Shown here: positions 35,769 through 45,490 of the stretch, piece by piece
Numbering within the stretch: position 1 is the first letter of the stretch
Layout of the letters: each line of letters starts with the position of its first letter
Position numbers and translations under genes: made by a program
Notes under the pieces: model-generated
Database searches by the model: none
What the model was told of the DNA's origin: nothing
The model's input: the letters and a program-made list of their open reading frames with translations, nothing else
Assembly: GCA_947504185.1 (NCBI GenBank)
Contig: CANNGJ010000014.1
Coordinates: forward strand, 17,331 to 81,330
Direction: 5' to 3'
Source: an uncultured Tenacibaculum sp.
GTDB taxonomy: Bacteria; Bacteroidota; Bacteroidia; Flavobacteriales; Flavobacteriaceae
DNA: 64,000 nt

Positions 35769-36863
35769 ATGATTACACACGAACAGCTTAAAGATATTAC
35801 TGAACGAATTGGCAAGTTAAAAGGTTATTTAGAAATTGACAAGAAGTTGATTGAAATTAACAATGAAGAAGAAAAAACTGCTGATCCTAATTTTTGGAGC
35901 AATCCGAAAGAGGCTGAAGTTTTAATGAAGTCTCTTCGATTTAAAAAGAAGTGGGTTACCGACTATAATTCTGTAATTTCAATGAATGAAGATCTTACAG
36001 TTCTATATGATTTTTATAAAGAAGGTGATGTTGATGAAGCAGAAGTTATGGAGCAATTTGAAAAAACTGCAACTTATTTAGAAGATATTGAATTTAAAAA
36101 TATGCTTTCTGAAGAAGGTGATAGTTTAAGTGCCACTATTCAGATTACTGCGGGAGCAGGTGGTACAGAAAGTTGTGATTGGGTAGAAATGCTAATGCGC
36201 ATGTACACCATGTGGGCGGAAAAACAAGGATTTAAATTAAAAACCTTGAATTATCAAGCTGGTGATATCGCTGGAGTAAAAACCGTTACTATCGAGTTTG
36301 ATGGCGATTATGCCTTCGGATGGTTAAAAGGTGAAAATGGCGTACATCGTTTGGTTAGAATCTCCCCTTTCGACAGCAACGGAAAACGACATACCACCTT
36401 TGGTTCTGTGTATGTATATCCTGTTGCAGATGATACCATTGAAGTAGAAATAAACCCTGCCGATATCGAGATTGTCACAGCTCGTTCTAGTGGTGCTGGT
36501 GGACAAAATGTAAATAAAGTTGAAACCAAAGTTCAATTAACACATAAACCAACTGGAATTCAAATTCAATGTTCAAACTCACGTTCACAACACGATAATA
36601 GAGCAACTGCTTTAAAGATGTTGAAATCACAATTGTATGAAATTGAATTACAAAAAAGATTAGCAACAAGAGAAAATATTGAAGCTGGAAAACTAAAAAC
36701 CGAATGGGGAAGTCAAATACGCAATTACGTAATGCATCCTTATAAATTAGTAAAAGATGTTCGTACTGCTCATGAGACAGGGAATGTTGATGCAGTAATG
36801 GATGGAAATATCAATCCATTCTTAAAAGCTTACTTAATGTTAAATGGACAAAAAGACAACTAA
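35769..36863 (+). CDS. prfB: Peptide chain release factor 2
   Basis: Ends translation at UGA and UAA. The 364 residues run from [20 protein letters not shown] to the end without a shift in frame. The anticodon-like tripeptide SPF is in [10 protein letters not shown], and the catalytic GGQ in [15 protein letters not shown]. In many bacteria this gene has an in-frame UGA and a +1 frameshift near codon 25; here that point ([10 protein letters not shown]) reads straight through with no CUUUGA, so autoregulation by frameshift is absent. The longer frame back to 35673 lies over the aldolase gene and is not used. Confidence 0.96.
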   Translation: MITHEQLKDITERIGKLKGYLEIDKKLIEINNEEEKTADPNFWSNPKEAEVLMKSLRFKKKWVTDYNSVISMNEDLTVLYDFYKEGDVDEAEVMEQFEKTATYLEDIEFKNMLSEEGDSLSATIQITAGAGGTESCDWVEMLMRMYTMWAEKQGFKLKTLNYQAGDIAGVKTVTIEFDGDYAFGWLKGENGVHRLVRISPFDSNGKRHTTFGSVYVYPVADDTIEVEINPADIEIVTARSSGAGGQNVNKVETKVQLTHKPTGIQIQCSNSRSQHDNRATALKMLKSQLYEIELQKRLATRENIEAGKLKTEWGSQIRNYVMHPYKLVKDVRTAHETGNVDAVMDGNINPFLKAYLMLNGQKDN

Positions 36864-36897
36864 GTTGTTATTTATAAAAAGCAAATCACACTAAATA

Positions 36898-37239
36898 ATG
36901 ATAAAAATATACCACAATCCACGTTGTTCTAAATCACGTCAAGGCTTAGAAATTTTAGAAAATTCAGGAGAAGAGTTTGAAGTTATAAAATACTTAGATA
37001 CTATTCCTTTTAAAGAAGAACTTACCGAAATAATTAACCTTTTAAATATTACTCCAATTCAATTAATTCGTAAGAATGAAAAAATATGGAAAGAAGAATT
37101 TAAAGGAAAGGAAATGTCTGATGATGAAATTATTCAAGCAATGTTAGACAACCCTAAGTTAATTGAACGTCCAATTGTTATCAATGGAAATAAAGCTACT
37201 ATTGGTAGACCTCCAGAAAATATTTCAGAAATAATTTAA
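36898..37239 (+). CDS. ArsC-family arsenate reductase-like protein
   Basis: A 113-residue thioredoxin-fold protein. The catalytic cysteine is in IYHNPRCSKSRQGLEILEN, and the family's arginine-rich end is LIERPIVINGNKATIGRPPE. It matches the glutaredoxin-dependent ArsC/YfgD type. No ars operon genes are near, and many such proteins do not confer arsenic resistance, so the physiological substrate is uncertain. A terminator with a GAAA loop follows at once. Confidence 0.88.
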   Translation: MIKIYHNPRCSKSRQGLEILENSGEEFEVIKYLDTIPFKEELTEIINLLNITPIQLIRKNEKIWKEEFKGKEMSDDEIIQAMLDNPKLIERPIVINGNKATIGRPPENISEII

Positions 37240-37242
37240 TGA

Positions 37243-37275
37243 AAAAGCTCTCAAGAAATTGAGGGCTTTTATTTT
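37243..37275 (+). terminator. Terminator after arsC-like gene
   Basis: AAAAGCTCTCAA paired with TTGAGGGCTTTT (one G-T pair) around a GAAA tetraloop, then TATTTTT. The same sequence recurs at 40205. Confidence 0.8.
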
Positions 37276-37354
37276 TAACACTAATTAACAACTAATACTT
37301 TAGTTTTAATTTATCTCAACGTATATTAGCTCTTCAATCAAAATTTAATTTACT

Positions 37355-40183
37355 ATGAGAAAAATTTTATGGGGTCTATCCCTTGCTATGATTAGCTTTT
37401 CTGGATACAGTCAAGCAGTCAAAGAGAAAAAACAGCTACACGCTAAAAAAGAAAAAGTAAGTGCTATGAAAATCCCAACTGATTCTTCAGTTAAGATAGG
37501 AAAACTATCAAATGGGATGACCTATTACATTAAACAAAACCCAAAACCAGCTAATAAAGTTGAATTACGTTTAGCCGTAAATGCTGGTTCTATTTTAGAA
37601 GACAAAGACCAATTAGGTTTAGCCCACTTTATGGAGCATATGAATTTTAATGGAACTAAAAACTTTAAAAAAAATGAACTTGTAGATTATTTACAATCTA
37701 TCGGGGTTAAGTTTGGAGCTCATTTAAATGCTTATACAGGTTTTGACGAAACTGTATATATCTTACCTATTCCTAGTGATGATGATGCTAAACTTGAGAA
37801 AGGTTTTCAGATTCTTGAAGATTGGGCACATGGTGCTTTATTAGAAGGAAAAGATATCGACGAAGAGCGTGGTGTTGTATTAGAAGAATATCGTTCTCGT
37901 AGAGGTGCAGATAGTCGTATGTTAGAGAAGTATTTACCTAAGGTAATGCACGGTTCTAAATATGCTGAAAGATTACCTATTGGTACTAAAGAAAATCTAG
38001 AAAACTTTAAACATGAAAGTATTCGTCGTTTTCATAAAGACTGGTACCGTCCAGATTTAATGGCTGTAATTGCTGTAGGAGATGTAGATGTAAATGTTTT
38101 AGAAGAAAAAATTAAGACACACTTTGGTAGAATTCCTGCTGTTAAAAATCCTAGAAAAAGAGAAGTTGCTCCATTAAAAAATCATAAAGAAACTTTTATT
38201 GCTATTGAAGCTGATAAAGAAGCTCCATTTTCTGGTGTACAATTAATGTATAAAGATTATGACGAAGCAAAACCAGATGTAACTGTTACTGATTACAGAA
38301 ACTCTATTGTTAAATCTTTATTTGCGCAAATGCTAAACAACCGTTTAAGTGAATTACGTAACAGTGAAAAACCTCCTTTCGTTTATGGTTTCAGTTACCA
38401 TGGTGGTACTTGGGCTAGAGGTAAAAATGCTTACCAATCTAGAGCAGGTACTAGTGCAGATGGTCAATTAAAAGGATTACAAGCTTTATTAGAAGAAAGT
38501 GAACGTGCTAAAAGATATGGTTTTCAACAAGGAGAACTTGACAGAGCTAAAATGAATGTTTCTGCTCGTATGGAAAAAGCTTTTAAAGATAAAGACAAAA
38601 GAGAGTCTAATAGAATTGTTCGTGAATACATAAACAATTTCTTTGAGCAAGAACCTATCCCAAGTGTTGAATGGGAATATAAAGCTCATCAAATGTTATT
38701 ACCTTCAGTAAAACTAGAAGAGGTAAATAACATTATTAAAAACTTTTTACATGATGACAACCGGGTAGTAGTTATAACTGGACCTAAAAAAGTAGTTACT
38801 GAGCAACAAGTTTTAGATGCTTTAAATAATGTAAAAACTAAAGAATTAAAACCTTACGAAGATAAAGCTGTTGCTAGTTCATTAATAACAAAAGTTCCAA
38901 CTCCTGGTAAAATTATTAACACTACTGAAAACACAAAATTAGGAACTAAAACTTTTGTTTTAAGTAACGGTGCTAAAGTTACTTTTAAGAAAACAGATTT
39001 TAAAAACGACGAGGTTTTATTTGATGCCTTTAGTTTTGGAGGTACTTCTTTATATTCAGATGAAGAACTAAAAGCTACATCGTTTGCAAATAGAGCTCTT
39101 TCTGAAGCTGGTGTAAATAGCTTTAGTAAGACCGATTTATCTAAAATGATGTCTGGTAAAATAGCACGTGTAAATCCGTATATCCGTGGATTAAGTGAAG
39201 GTTTTAGAGGATCTGCTTCTCCTAAAGACTTAGAAGAGTTATTTCAGTTAGTGCACTTATATTTTACTTCTTTAAATAAAGATGAAAAAGCATTCAATTC
39301 GTATGTTAATAAGCAAAAAAGCTTTTTAGGTAACTTATTAGCAAGTCCTAATTTCTTTTTCCAAAAAGAAATGTCTGAGTTTATGAATGAAGGAAATTCT
39401 CGTTATACTGGTTTCCCTACTCCAGAAAAATATGAGAAAGCTGATTATGATTTAGCTTACAAAAAGTATCAAGAGCGATTTGCTGATGCTGGTGATTTTA
39501 ACTTCTATTTTGTTGGTAATATTGATGAGAAAAAACTTGCAGAGTTTTCTACTAAGTATCTAGCAAGTTTACCTGGTAAAAATTCAAAAGAATCATACAA
39601 TGTAAGTTCTTTTAGACCTTTATCTGGTTCGCACTCTAAAACAGTACTTAAAGGTAAAGACCCTAAGAGTAATGTAAACATCACTTATCAAGGTAAGGCA
39701 AATTACAACAAAAAAGATGCTTTAGCATTTGCTAGTTTAGGAGAAATTGTTGGTATTAAGTTAACTGAAAAATTACGTGAACAAGAAGGAGGTGTTTATT
39801 CTTCAAGAACTCGTGGTAATATTTCTAAAATGCCTTATGGATGGTACAGATTCAATATCTCTTTTCCATGTGCTCCAGAAAATGTAGAAAAACTTAAAAC
39901 TATTTCTGTAGATCAAGTTACTTCTATTGTTAAAAACGGACCAACAGAAGAGGATTTAATGAAGACTAAAAAAGCGATGATTTTAGATCACAAAGAAGAT
40001 CTTAAGAAAAATCGTTTTTGGTTAAGAACAATTAAAAATGTTGACTATCAGAAAAATGATGCTTCAGATGCAACTTCTTTTGAAGATAGAGTTAATGCTT
40101 TAACAAAGAAAGACATTCAAAATGTTGCTAAAAAGTATTTAACTAACGGTTATATTTTAGGTATTTTAAATCCTGAAAAATAA
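37355..40183 (+). CDS. M16-family zinc peptidase (two-lobed, periplasmic)
   Basis: A 942-residue peptidase with a signal peptide (MRKILWGLSLAMISFSGYSQ). The active site is the inverted zinc motif HxxEH in LAHFMEHMNFNGT (about residue 90), with the third ligand Glu in ERGVVLEEYRSR. The first M16 core plus its C-terminal half occupy about residues 45-500; a second, inactive core fills about 520-935 (TLGTKTFVLSNGAKVTFKKT) and has no HxxEH. Such full-length proteins act as clamshell peptidases of small unfolded peptides, here likely in the periplasm. The gene is monocistronic, with a terminator after it. Confidence 0.93.
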   Translation: MRKILWGLSLAMISFSGYSQAVKEKKQLHAKKEKVSAMKIPTDSSVKIGKLSNGMTYYIKQNPKPANKVELRLAVNAGSILEDKDQLGLAHFMEHMNFNGTKNFKKNELVDYLQSIGVKFGAHLNAYTGFDETVYILPIPSDDDAKLEKGFQILEDWAHGALLEGKDIDEERGVVLEEYRSRRGADSRMLEKYLPKVMHGSKYAERLPIGTKENLENFKHESIRRFHKDWYRPDLMAVIAVGDVDVNVLEEKIKTHFGRIPAVKNPRKREVAPLKNHKETFIAIEADKEAPFSGVQLMYKDYDEAKPDVTVTDYRNSIVKSLFAQMLNNRLSELRNSEKPPFVYGFSYHGGTWARGKNAYQSRAGTSADGQLKGLQALLEESERAKRYGFQQGELDRAKMNVSARMEKAFKDKDKRESNRIVREYINNFFEQEPIPSVEWEYKAHQMLLPSVKLEEVNNIIKNFLHDDNRVVVITGPKKVVTEQQVLDALNNVKTKELKPYEDKAVASSLITKVPTPGKIINTTENTKLGTKTFVLSNGAKVTFKKTDFKNDEVLFDAFSFGGTSLYSDEELKATSFANRALSEAGVNSFSKTDLSKMMSGKIARVNPYIRGLSEGFRGSASPKDLEELFQLVHLYFTSLNKDEKAFNSYVNKQKSFLGNLLASPNFFFQKEMSEFMNEGNSRYTGFPTPEKYEKADYDLAYKKYQERFADAGDFNFYFVGNIDEKKLAEFSTKYLASLPGKNSKESYNVSSFRPLSGSHSKTVLKGKDPKSNVNITYQGKANYNKKDALAFASLGEIVGIKLTEKLREQEGGVYSSRTRGNISKMPYGWYRFNISFPCAPENVEKLKTISVDQVTSIVKNGPTEEDLMKTKKAMILDHKEDLKKNRFWLRTIKNVDYQKNDASDATSFEDRVNALTKKDIQNVAKKYLTNGYILGILNPEK

Positions 40184-40204
40184 ACTTTCATTTAATACAG
40201 ATTT

Positions 40205-40237
40205 AAAAGCTCTCAAGAAATTGAGGGCTTTTATTTT
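40205..40237 (+). terminator. Terminator after M16 peptidase gene
   Basis: Same stem, loop and tail start as the terminator at 37243, followed by TATTTTTTA. It overlaps the end of the convergent glycosyltransferase gene at 40231. Confidence 0.8.
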
Positions 40238-41184
40238 TTAATAAACTTCGATTCTAAAAAACCTAGTCCATAACCATAAAACTGAGTAAACGTAGTTATT
40301 ATACTTAAAAAAGCTACTTTAAAGTTTTTATTTTGAATTAAAGAGTCTAAAAAAATAAATAAGAAATAGCATCCATAAAAAGCTATGAACTGCCAGTAGC
40401 CAAAAATCAGTAATAAAGTACTAATATCTAATCCTATAATAAACAAACTAGGAAACCAATAAGTGATTTTAGTTGTCTCTGGATATTTTTTATTTAATAT
40501 TGGTCTTGCACTTCCAAATGAAAAAGTCTGCTTAAAAAATTGCTTTATAGTGCTTCTACGTTTATGATATACATAAGCAGTTTCAATTAATTGAGTTTCA
40601 AATCCGTTTTCCCATAAACGAAAAGTTAAATCGATATCTTCTCCTACTTTCATTTTAGAAAAACCCTGAGTAGTTTCAAACACTTTCTTCGATAGCCCTA
40701 AGTTAAAACTACGCGGTTGAAACTTCCCTACTCCTTTTTTCTTACCACGAATTCCTCCTGTTGTTAAAACAGAAGTCATCGAATAATTAATTGCTTTTTG
40801 TAACGAAGTAAAACTTTTGTGAGCCGAATCAGGTCCACCAAAAGCATCTGTGAAATTTTCATGTAGAGCTTTACTTACTTCAGATAAATATTGAGGCGGA
40901 ACAATTACATCTGAATCTAAAATAATAAAATAGTTACCCGAAGCTCTTTCCATTCCAAAATTACGGCTTGCCCCTGCTCCAGTATTTTCTTTATAAAAAT
41001 ATTTTAAATCTAAATTTGATTGGTACTTCTCTACAATTTTCTCAGAAGAATCTTGCGAACCATCTTCAATAATAAGCACCTCGAAATCTTGTTCAAAATC
41101 TTGTTTTGCAAGACTCTCCAACAACTCCTCAATCTCTTGAGGACGATTATAAACCGGAACTATTATTGAAAACTTCAAATTCAT
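40231..41184 (-). CDS. Glycosyltransferase family 2 protein with membrane segments
   Basis: A 317-residue GT-A fold enzyme. The nucleotide-binding start is FSIIVPVYNRPQEIEELLES, the acidic triad is in VLIIEDGSQD, and the DxD-type motif is FIILDSDVIVPP. Two or three C-terminal membrane segments (about residues 235-300) anchor it in the inner membrane. KMKVGEDIDLTFRLWENGF is the ED motif of processive-type GT2 enzymes. It overlaps the DUF3050 gene by one base; substrate unknown. Confidence 0.9.
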   Translation of the reverse strand: MNLKFSIIVPVYNRPQEIEELLESLAKQDFEQDFEVLIIEDGSQDSSEKIVEKYQSNLDLKYFYKENTGAGASRNFGMERASGNYFIILDSDVIVPPQYLSEVSKALHENFTDAFGGPDSAHKSFTSLQKAINYSMTSVLTTGGIRGKKKGVGKFQPRSFNLGLSKKVFETTQGFSKMKVGEDIDLTFRLWENGFETQLIETAYVYHKRRSTIKQFFKQTFSFGSARPILNKKYPETTKITYWFPSLFIIGLDISTLLLIFGYWQFIAFYGCYFLFIFLDSLIQNKNFKVAFLSIITTFTQFYGYGLGFLESKFIKK

Positions 41185-41963
41185 TATACTAAAATACTAG
41201 AATTTATTTGTTCAGTAATTCCATTCCAAAGATTGATTCTCTTTTGCAAAGATTCTTTAGCATAGTATAAAACATCATTCCATTTTTGCTCGTCTTTACC
41301 ACATAACTCTTCTATCATTTTTAATGATAAAGGTCCGTGTTCATCGCCATCCAATTCAATGTGCCTATTAAGGTAATACGTTAATTTATTATAGGTACCT
41401 CCTTCTTTATTTTCAGTATTTTTAACTATTTCTAAAAACATATCCGGAATTACATCTTCTCTACCAAATGTGAAACTTGCTGCAATAATATGAGGTTCAT
41501 TTGTTCTAATAACATCAAAAGTAAACAGCACAAAATCTTTTGTTTCTTCAGAAACTGAACTCTTATTTAAAGCTTCTTCTACTGAATTAGTTTCTATAAG
41601 GTTATATATAAAATTTGATATTTCAGCTGTACTTGCATTTGCTTGTTTCATCGCATCAATATACATTTCGAAATGACTTTTAGACTCTCCTAATTCATTT
41701 ACATCTGTTTCTTCTCCTAAAACAATTTCATTAATGAACCTAGCTGTTTGTGGATTTTCAACAGGAAGCCATGGTAGTGTTGTACAAGTTAATGATTGCT
41801 GCAAAGCTTTTAATAACGACATAAAATCCCAAACCGCAAAAACATGAGACTCCATAAACACTTTTACATCATCAATATCTTTTAATGAGTTATATAAAAC
41901 GTGATTTTTTAATTGTTTTCTTAAAGGTTCTAACTCCTTTTCAATATGTGTAATGTTGTTCAT
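41184..41963 (-). CDS. DUF3050 protein (heme-oxygenase-like fold)
   Basis: A 259-residue cytoplasmic protein. I use the ATG at 41963. Motifs of DUF3050 are visible: [37 protein letters not shown] and [20 protein letters not shown]. The spaced E/H residues are typical of the helical heme-oxygenase-like fold; some related enzymes are di-iron oxidases, but none of this family has an assigned role that I can cite. It is the first gene of a pair with the GT2 enzyme, and lies 18 bases after the fabI terminator. Confidence 0.85.
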   Translation of the reverse strand: MNNITHIEKELEPLRKQLKNHVLYNSLKDIDDVKVFMESHVFAVWDFMSLLKALQQSLTCTTLPWLPVENPQTARFINEIVLGEETDVNELGESKSHFEMYIDAMKQANASTAEISNFIYNLIETNSVEEALNKSSVSEETKDFVLFTFDVIRTNEPHIIAASFTFGREDVIPDMFLEIVKNTENKEGGTYNKLTYYLNRHIELDGDEHGPLSLKMIEELCGKDEQKWNDVLYYAKESLQKRINLWNGITEQINSSILV

Positions 41964-41980
41964 TTTAATCGCTATCAATA

Positions 41981-42010
41981 AAAAATGCAAATCTAACGAT
42001 TTGCATTTTT
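41981..42010 (-). terminator. fabI terminator, overlapping the next promoter
   Basis: A perfect 13-bp stem (AAAAATGCAAATC with GATTTGCATTTTT, loop TAAC) with A/T runs on each side. On the minus strand TAGATTTG (41988-41995), a -7 match, lies inside the hairpin just before the DUF3050 start. Confidence 0.75.
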
Positions 42011-42034
42011 ATTTATATTTTTATGTTGATAAAA

Positions 42035-42847
42035 TTACTCTTCAGTAAACTTATCCATAACAGCTGTACTTACTCCCATATTAGAGAATCCTCCATCATG
42101 AAATAAGTTTTGCAAGGTTACTTTCTTTGTTAGATCTGAAAATAATGAAATCGTATAATCTGCACATTCTAATGCTGATGCATTTCCTAATGGAGACATT
42201 TTTTCTGCATACGAAATAAATCCATCAAAACCTTTTACTCCTTGACCGGCAGTTGTTGGTGTTGGAGATTGAGAAATCGTGTTTACACGTACTTTATGAT
42301 CTCTTCCGAAGAAATACCCAAAACTACGAGCAATCGACTCTAAATACGCTTTATTATCAGCCATATCATTATAATCTGGAAATACTCTTTGTGCTGCCAT
42401 ATATGTTAACGCAACAATACTTCCCCATTCGTTCATGGCTTGTTTGTTATATAATACATTCATTACTTTATGAAAAGATACCGCAGAGACATCCCATCCT
42501 TTGGTAGTAAAATCATATTTAGAATCTGTATAATGACGTCCTTTACGTACGTTAACAGACATACCGATTGAATGTAAAACGAAGTCAATTTTACCACCTA
42601 AAATCTCCATAGACTTTTCAACTAAATTTGTGATATCATCCATAGAAGTAGCATCAGCTGGTATAATTTCTGAATTCGTTTTTGCAGCTAATTCTTTAAT
42701 TTGCCCCATACGCATTGCAATAGGTGCGTTGGTTAATACAAACTCTGCTCCTTCTTCATGAGCACGTTCAGCAACTTTCCACGCAATAGAATTTTCATCT
42801 AATGCTCCGAAAATAATTCCTTTTTTACCTTTTAATAAATTATACAT
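42035..42847 (-). CDS. fabI: Enoyl-ACP reductase (NADH)
   Basis: Last step of each fatty-acid elongation cycle; also a known drug target. The 270 residues form an SDR fold with the NAD loop GKKGIIFGALDENSIAWKVA, the strand LHSIGMS, and the Tyr-x6-Lys catalytic pair in PDYNDMADNKAYLES. The region after it (TISQSPTPTTAGQGVKGF) corresponds to the substrate-binding loop. It lies 29 bases after recN and may be the last gene of that operon; a strong terminator follows. Confidence 0.96.
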   Translation of the reverse strand: MYNLLKGKKGIIFGALDENSIAWKVAERAHEEGAEFVLTNAPIAMRMGQIKELAAKTNSEIIPADATSMDDITNLVEKSMEILGGKIDFVLHSIGMSVNVRKGRHYTDSKYDFTTKGWDVSAVSFHKVMNVLYNKQAMNEWGSIVALTYMAAQRVFPDYNDMADNKAYLESIARSFGYFFGRDHKVRVNTISQSPTPTTAGQGVKGFDGFISYAEKMSPLGNASALECADYTISLFSDLTKKVTLQNLFHDGGFSNMGVSTAVMDKFTEE

Positions 42848-42876
42848 AGTATTTAGTGTTTGTTTATTCTGTAGTT

Positions 42877-44529
42877 TTAATTCAATAATTCTTTTGCGTG
42901 TGTTAATGCGCTTTCTGAGATCTCTTTTCCGCTTAACATTTCTGCAATTTCAACGATACGTTCTTCATTAGAAAGTTGTTTTAAATTAGAAGTAGTTATT
43001 CCTTCTTCCTCTCCTTTATATACTTTGTAATGTTGTGTACCTTTCGATGCTATTTGAGGTAAATGCGTAATTGTAATTACTTGCATATTCATCCCCATAT
43101 CCTGCATTATCTTCGCTATTTTATTAGATACTTCTCCCGAAACTCCAGTATCAATTTCATCAAAAATAATTGTTGGCAATTGGATGTTTTCTGATAAAAT
43201 CTTTTTAATTGATAGCATTATTCTAGAGAGTTCTCCTCCAGAGGCTACCTTTTTTAATTCTCCAAAATTACCTCCTTTATTTGCTGAAAATAAAAAAGAC
43301 AAATTGTCTTTTCCGTTAGATAAATAATTTTCAGAATGATTTAACTCTATTGAAAAACGAGCGTTAGGCATTCCTAATTCTGATAATAAATATTCTAATT
43401 CTTTCTGAAGTTTAGGTATTGCTTTATTTCTTGATTTTGTAATCATAGCAGCAACTTCATCCAATTTTACTGCTACTTGTTTAATTTCCGTATTTTTTGC
43501 TTCAATTAAATTGCCCGCATCTTCAACTTGTGCTACTTTTTCTGATAAAGATTCATGAATTGCCAATAACTCTTTAATTGAATCGACAGAATGTTTCTTT
43601 TGAAGATTGTAAATTAATTGTAATCTATCATTTAATTCTTCAATTTCATTCGGATTAAAATCTACTTCTTCATTTGCTGACTCCAGTTCTGAAACAATAT
43701 CGTCTAACTCTATTTTTATGCTAGAAACTCTACTAGATAATTCTTCGTAATTCTTCGCATACGAACTTATCTTTTGTAAATTATTCTCTAAAGAATGTAA
43801 TAAACTTTGAAGCCCAATTTCATCATTAATCGAAATTTGTAAAGCTTCAGATAAATTAAGCTTTATATCTTCTATATTATTTAACTTATCGAGCTTTTCT
43901 TCTAACTTTTCCTGCTCTCCATCTTCTAACTTCGCTTCTTCAAACTCATTAAACAAGTGTAAATTGTATTCGTATTGTTCATTAGACTTCTCAGTTTCTT
44001 CTTGTAATACTTTAAGTTCTTTAACTAAAGAATTATATTTTTCCAATCCTCTTTTGTAAGAATCTATCTTCGCTTTATTTTTTGCTAAAGCATCTATAAC
44101 CGAAAACTGAAAAGCAACATCAGACAACTCCATGGTTTGATGCTGTGAATGAATATCAATCAACTTTGTTTTTAAAGCTGATAGTACTGATAAATTTACT
44201 GGAGTATCATTTACAAAAGCTCTAGATCTACCCGAAGGCAATATCTCACGTCTAATAATAGTTTCTGCCTCATAATCAATATCTAATTTTTCAAATAACG
44301 ACTGAAGCGCATACCCATCTACAGCAAACTGAGCTTCGATGATACATTTTTTATCTGTGTTTTTAAGTGACGACAAATCAGCTCGACTTCCCATTACCAA
44401 ACCTAAAGCGCCTAGTAATATGGATTTTCCCGCACCAGTTTCACCAGTTATTATAGATAAACCTTTTGTGAAATCAATCGATAACTGATTGATTAACGCG
44501 TAATTATGTATGGATAAATGTGTAAGCAA
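42877..44529 (-). CDS. recN: DNA repair protein RecN
   Basis: An SMC-like ATPase for double-strand break repair. The Walker A loop is IITGETGAGKSILLGALGL; long coiled coils fill residues about 155-370; the Walker B region is TIIFDEIDTGVSGEVSNKIA, followed by QVITITHLPQIASKG. The 550 residues fit the family. The N-terminus LTHLSIHNYALINQLSIDF is standard. It follows porD by 70 bases, with a small hairpin (44534-44551) in between that lacks a T-run. Confidence 0.96.
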   Translation of the reverse strand: MLTHLSIHNYALINQLSIDFTKGLSIITGETGAGKSILLGALGLVMGSRADLSSLKNTDKKCIIEAQFAVDGYALQSLFEKLDIDYEAETIIRREILPSGRSRAFVNDTPVNLSVLSALKTKLIDIHSQHQTMELSDVAFQFSVIDALAKNKAKIDSYKRGLEKYNSLVKELKVLQEETEKSNEQYEYNLHLFNEFEEAKLEDGEQEKLEEKLDKLNNIEDIKLNLSEALQISINDEIGLQSLLHSLENNLQKISSYAKNYEELSSRVSSIKIELDDIVSELESANEEVDFNPNEIEELNDRLQLIYNLQKKHSVDSIKELLAIHESLSEKVAQVEDAGNLIEAKNTEIKQVAVKLDEVAAMITKSRNKAIPKLQKELEYLLSELGMPNARFSIELNHSENYLSNGKDNLSFLFSANKGGNFGELKKVASGGELSRIMLSIKKILSENIQLPTIIFDEIDTGVSGEVSNKIAKIMQDMGMNMQVITITHLPQIASKGTQHYKVYKGEEEGITTSNLKQLSNEERIVEIAEMLSGKEISESALTHAKELLN

Positions 44530-44599
44530 ATTCTATTCTTTGAAAAGAATAAAAGTAAGAATTTTGAGTGAATTAAATCACTTTAAAAATAAAGGATAT

Positions 44600-45490
44600 T
44601 TATTGAATTTTTTTCCACTTATCTTTATAAGTAGGAGCAATACTTTCTAAAACACCAACCATTTTTTGTTGGTTGTTAGTTGGTCTTTCATCGGCAAAAA
44701 CATTTACAATTTCATCTCCTTTAGCATCTAAAAAAACACGAATCATATAATTACCTATAGTAATATTATGTAATTTTTCAAGAGCTATGACATTTTGCTC
44801 AACAGTTTCTTTTGCTGTTTTTTTATTATCTGCAAAATTATCAAACCCTTTTCTATGATAGTTGTAATAAATACTTCTTAATCCTCTAAATTTAGATGAC
44901 AATAAATTATCAATCAATGCAAAACGATTTTGTTTTCCAACTGCATTTTGCCAACCTGTTTCACCGTTAGATTGTGCTTGTAACATTGCATTTTCAGCTT
45001 GTTTTAAATAAGTTGTTCCTCCATTTAAAGCAAAGGTATCTGCATCAACACCTAAAATTACATACACATAAAAAGCAATGGTAGATATTAGATTAGAATC
45101 GTAAGTAGTCGGATTAAATATTAACGGATCAAACTCATTATAACGAAAGTTAAAATTTGTGTCGTTGATATTTAGTATTGGGCTTGCATAGGTTGAGTTG
45201 TATACAGGACGTGTAGATTGTATTTGTAAGCTTCCGCTAAAATTATTCCCATTCTGTTCGTTAATAATAATCGTAAAGGCACAATTAATACGTTCTTGCT
45301 CTTTAAAATTTTTATTCGTCCATTGTTTTTCGTTAATAAACTCAGTTAATGATTTTTGTAATGTTTCATAAACTTGTTTATTACTACTCTGAACTTTATC
45401 AGCATTTATAGTAACTAATGCATTCAATTCTTGTGATTGAACTGCAAAAAATGATGATAAAATAAAAACTAAAAAGAAAAATTTACGCAT
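44600..45490 (-). CDS. porD: Type IX secretion protein PorD-like (DUF4835)
   Basis: A 296-residue exported protein with a signal peptide (ending about residue 19, VQSQ). It matches the DUF4835/PorD family: INCAFTIIINEQNGNNFSGS, NEFDPLIFNPTTYDSNLIS, then IAFYVYVILGVDADTFALN and SIYYNYHRKGFDNFADN. PorD-type proteins are linked to the type IX secretion system, though their exact job is not defined. It overlaps coaBC by 8 bases, the standard Bacteroidota order rpoZ-coaBC-porD-recN. Confidence 0.85.
   Translation of the reverse strand: MRKFFFLVFILSSFFAVQSQELNALVTINADKVQSSNKQVYETLQKSLTEFINEKQWTNKNFKEQERINCAFTIIINEQNGNNFSGSLQIQSTRPVYNSTYASPILNINDTNFNFRYNEFDPLIFNPTTYDSNLISTIAFYVYVILGVDADTFALNGGTTYLKQAENAMLQAQSNGETGWQNAVGKQNRFALIDNLLSSKFRGLRSIYYNYHRKGFDNFADNKKTAKETVEQNVIALEKLHNITIGNYMIRVFLDAKGDEIVNVFADERPTNNQQKMVGVLESIAPTYKDKWKKIQ

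Noticed and set aside
36308..36669. Antisense open frames of 60-73 codons inside prfB
   Set aside because: They mirror a strongly conserved gene, overlap each other and have no recognisable protein features.
36898..37239. Arsenic resistance locus
   Set aside because: Only the ArsC-like gene is present; no arsenite pump or ArsR-type regulator is nearby.
44534..44551. TATTCTTT-GA-AAAGAATA dyad before recN
   Set aside because: An 8-bp AT-rich stem with a two-base loop and no T-run; common by chance in this sequence.
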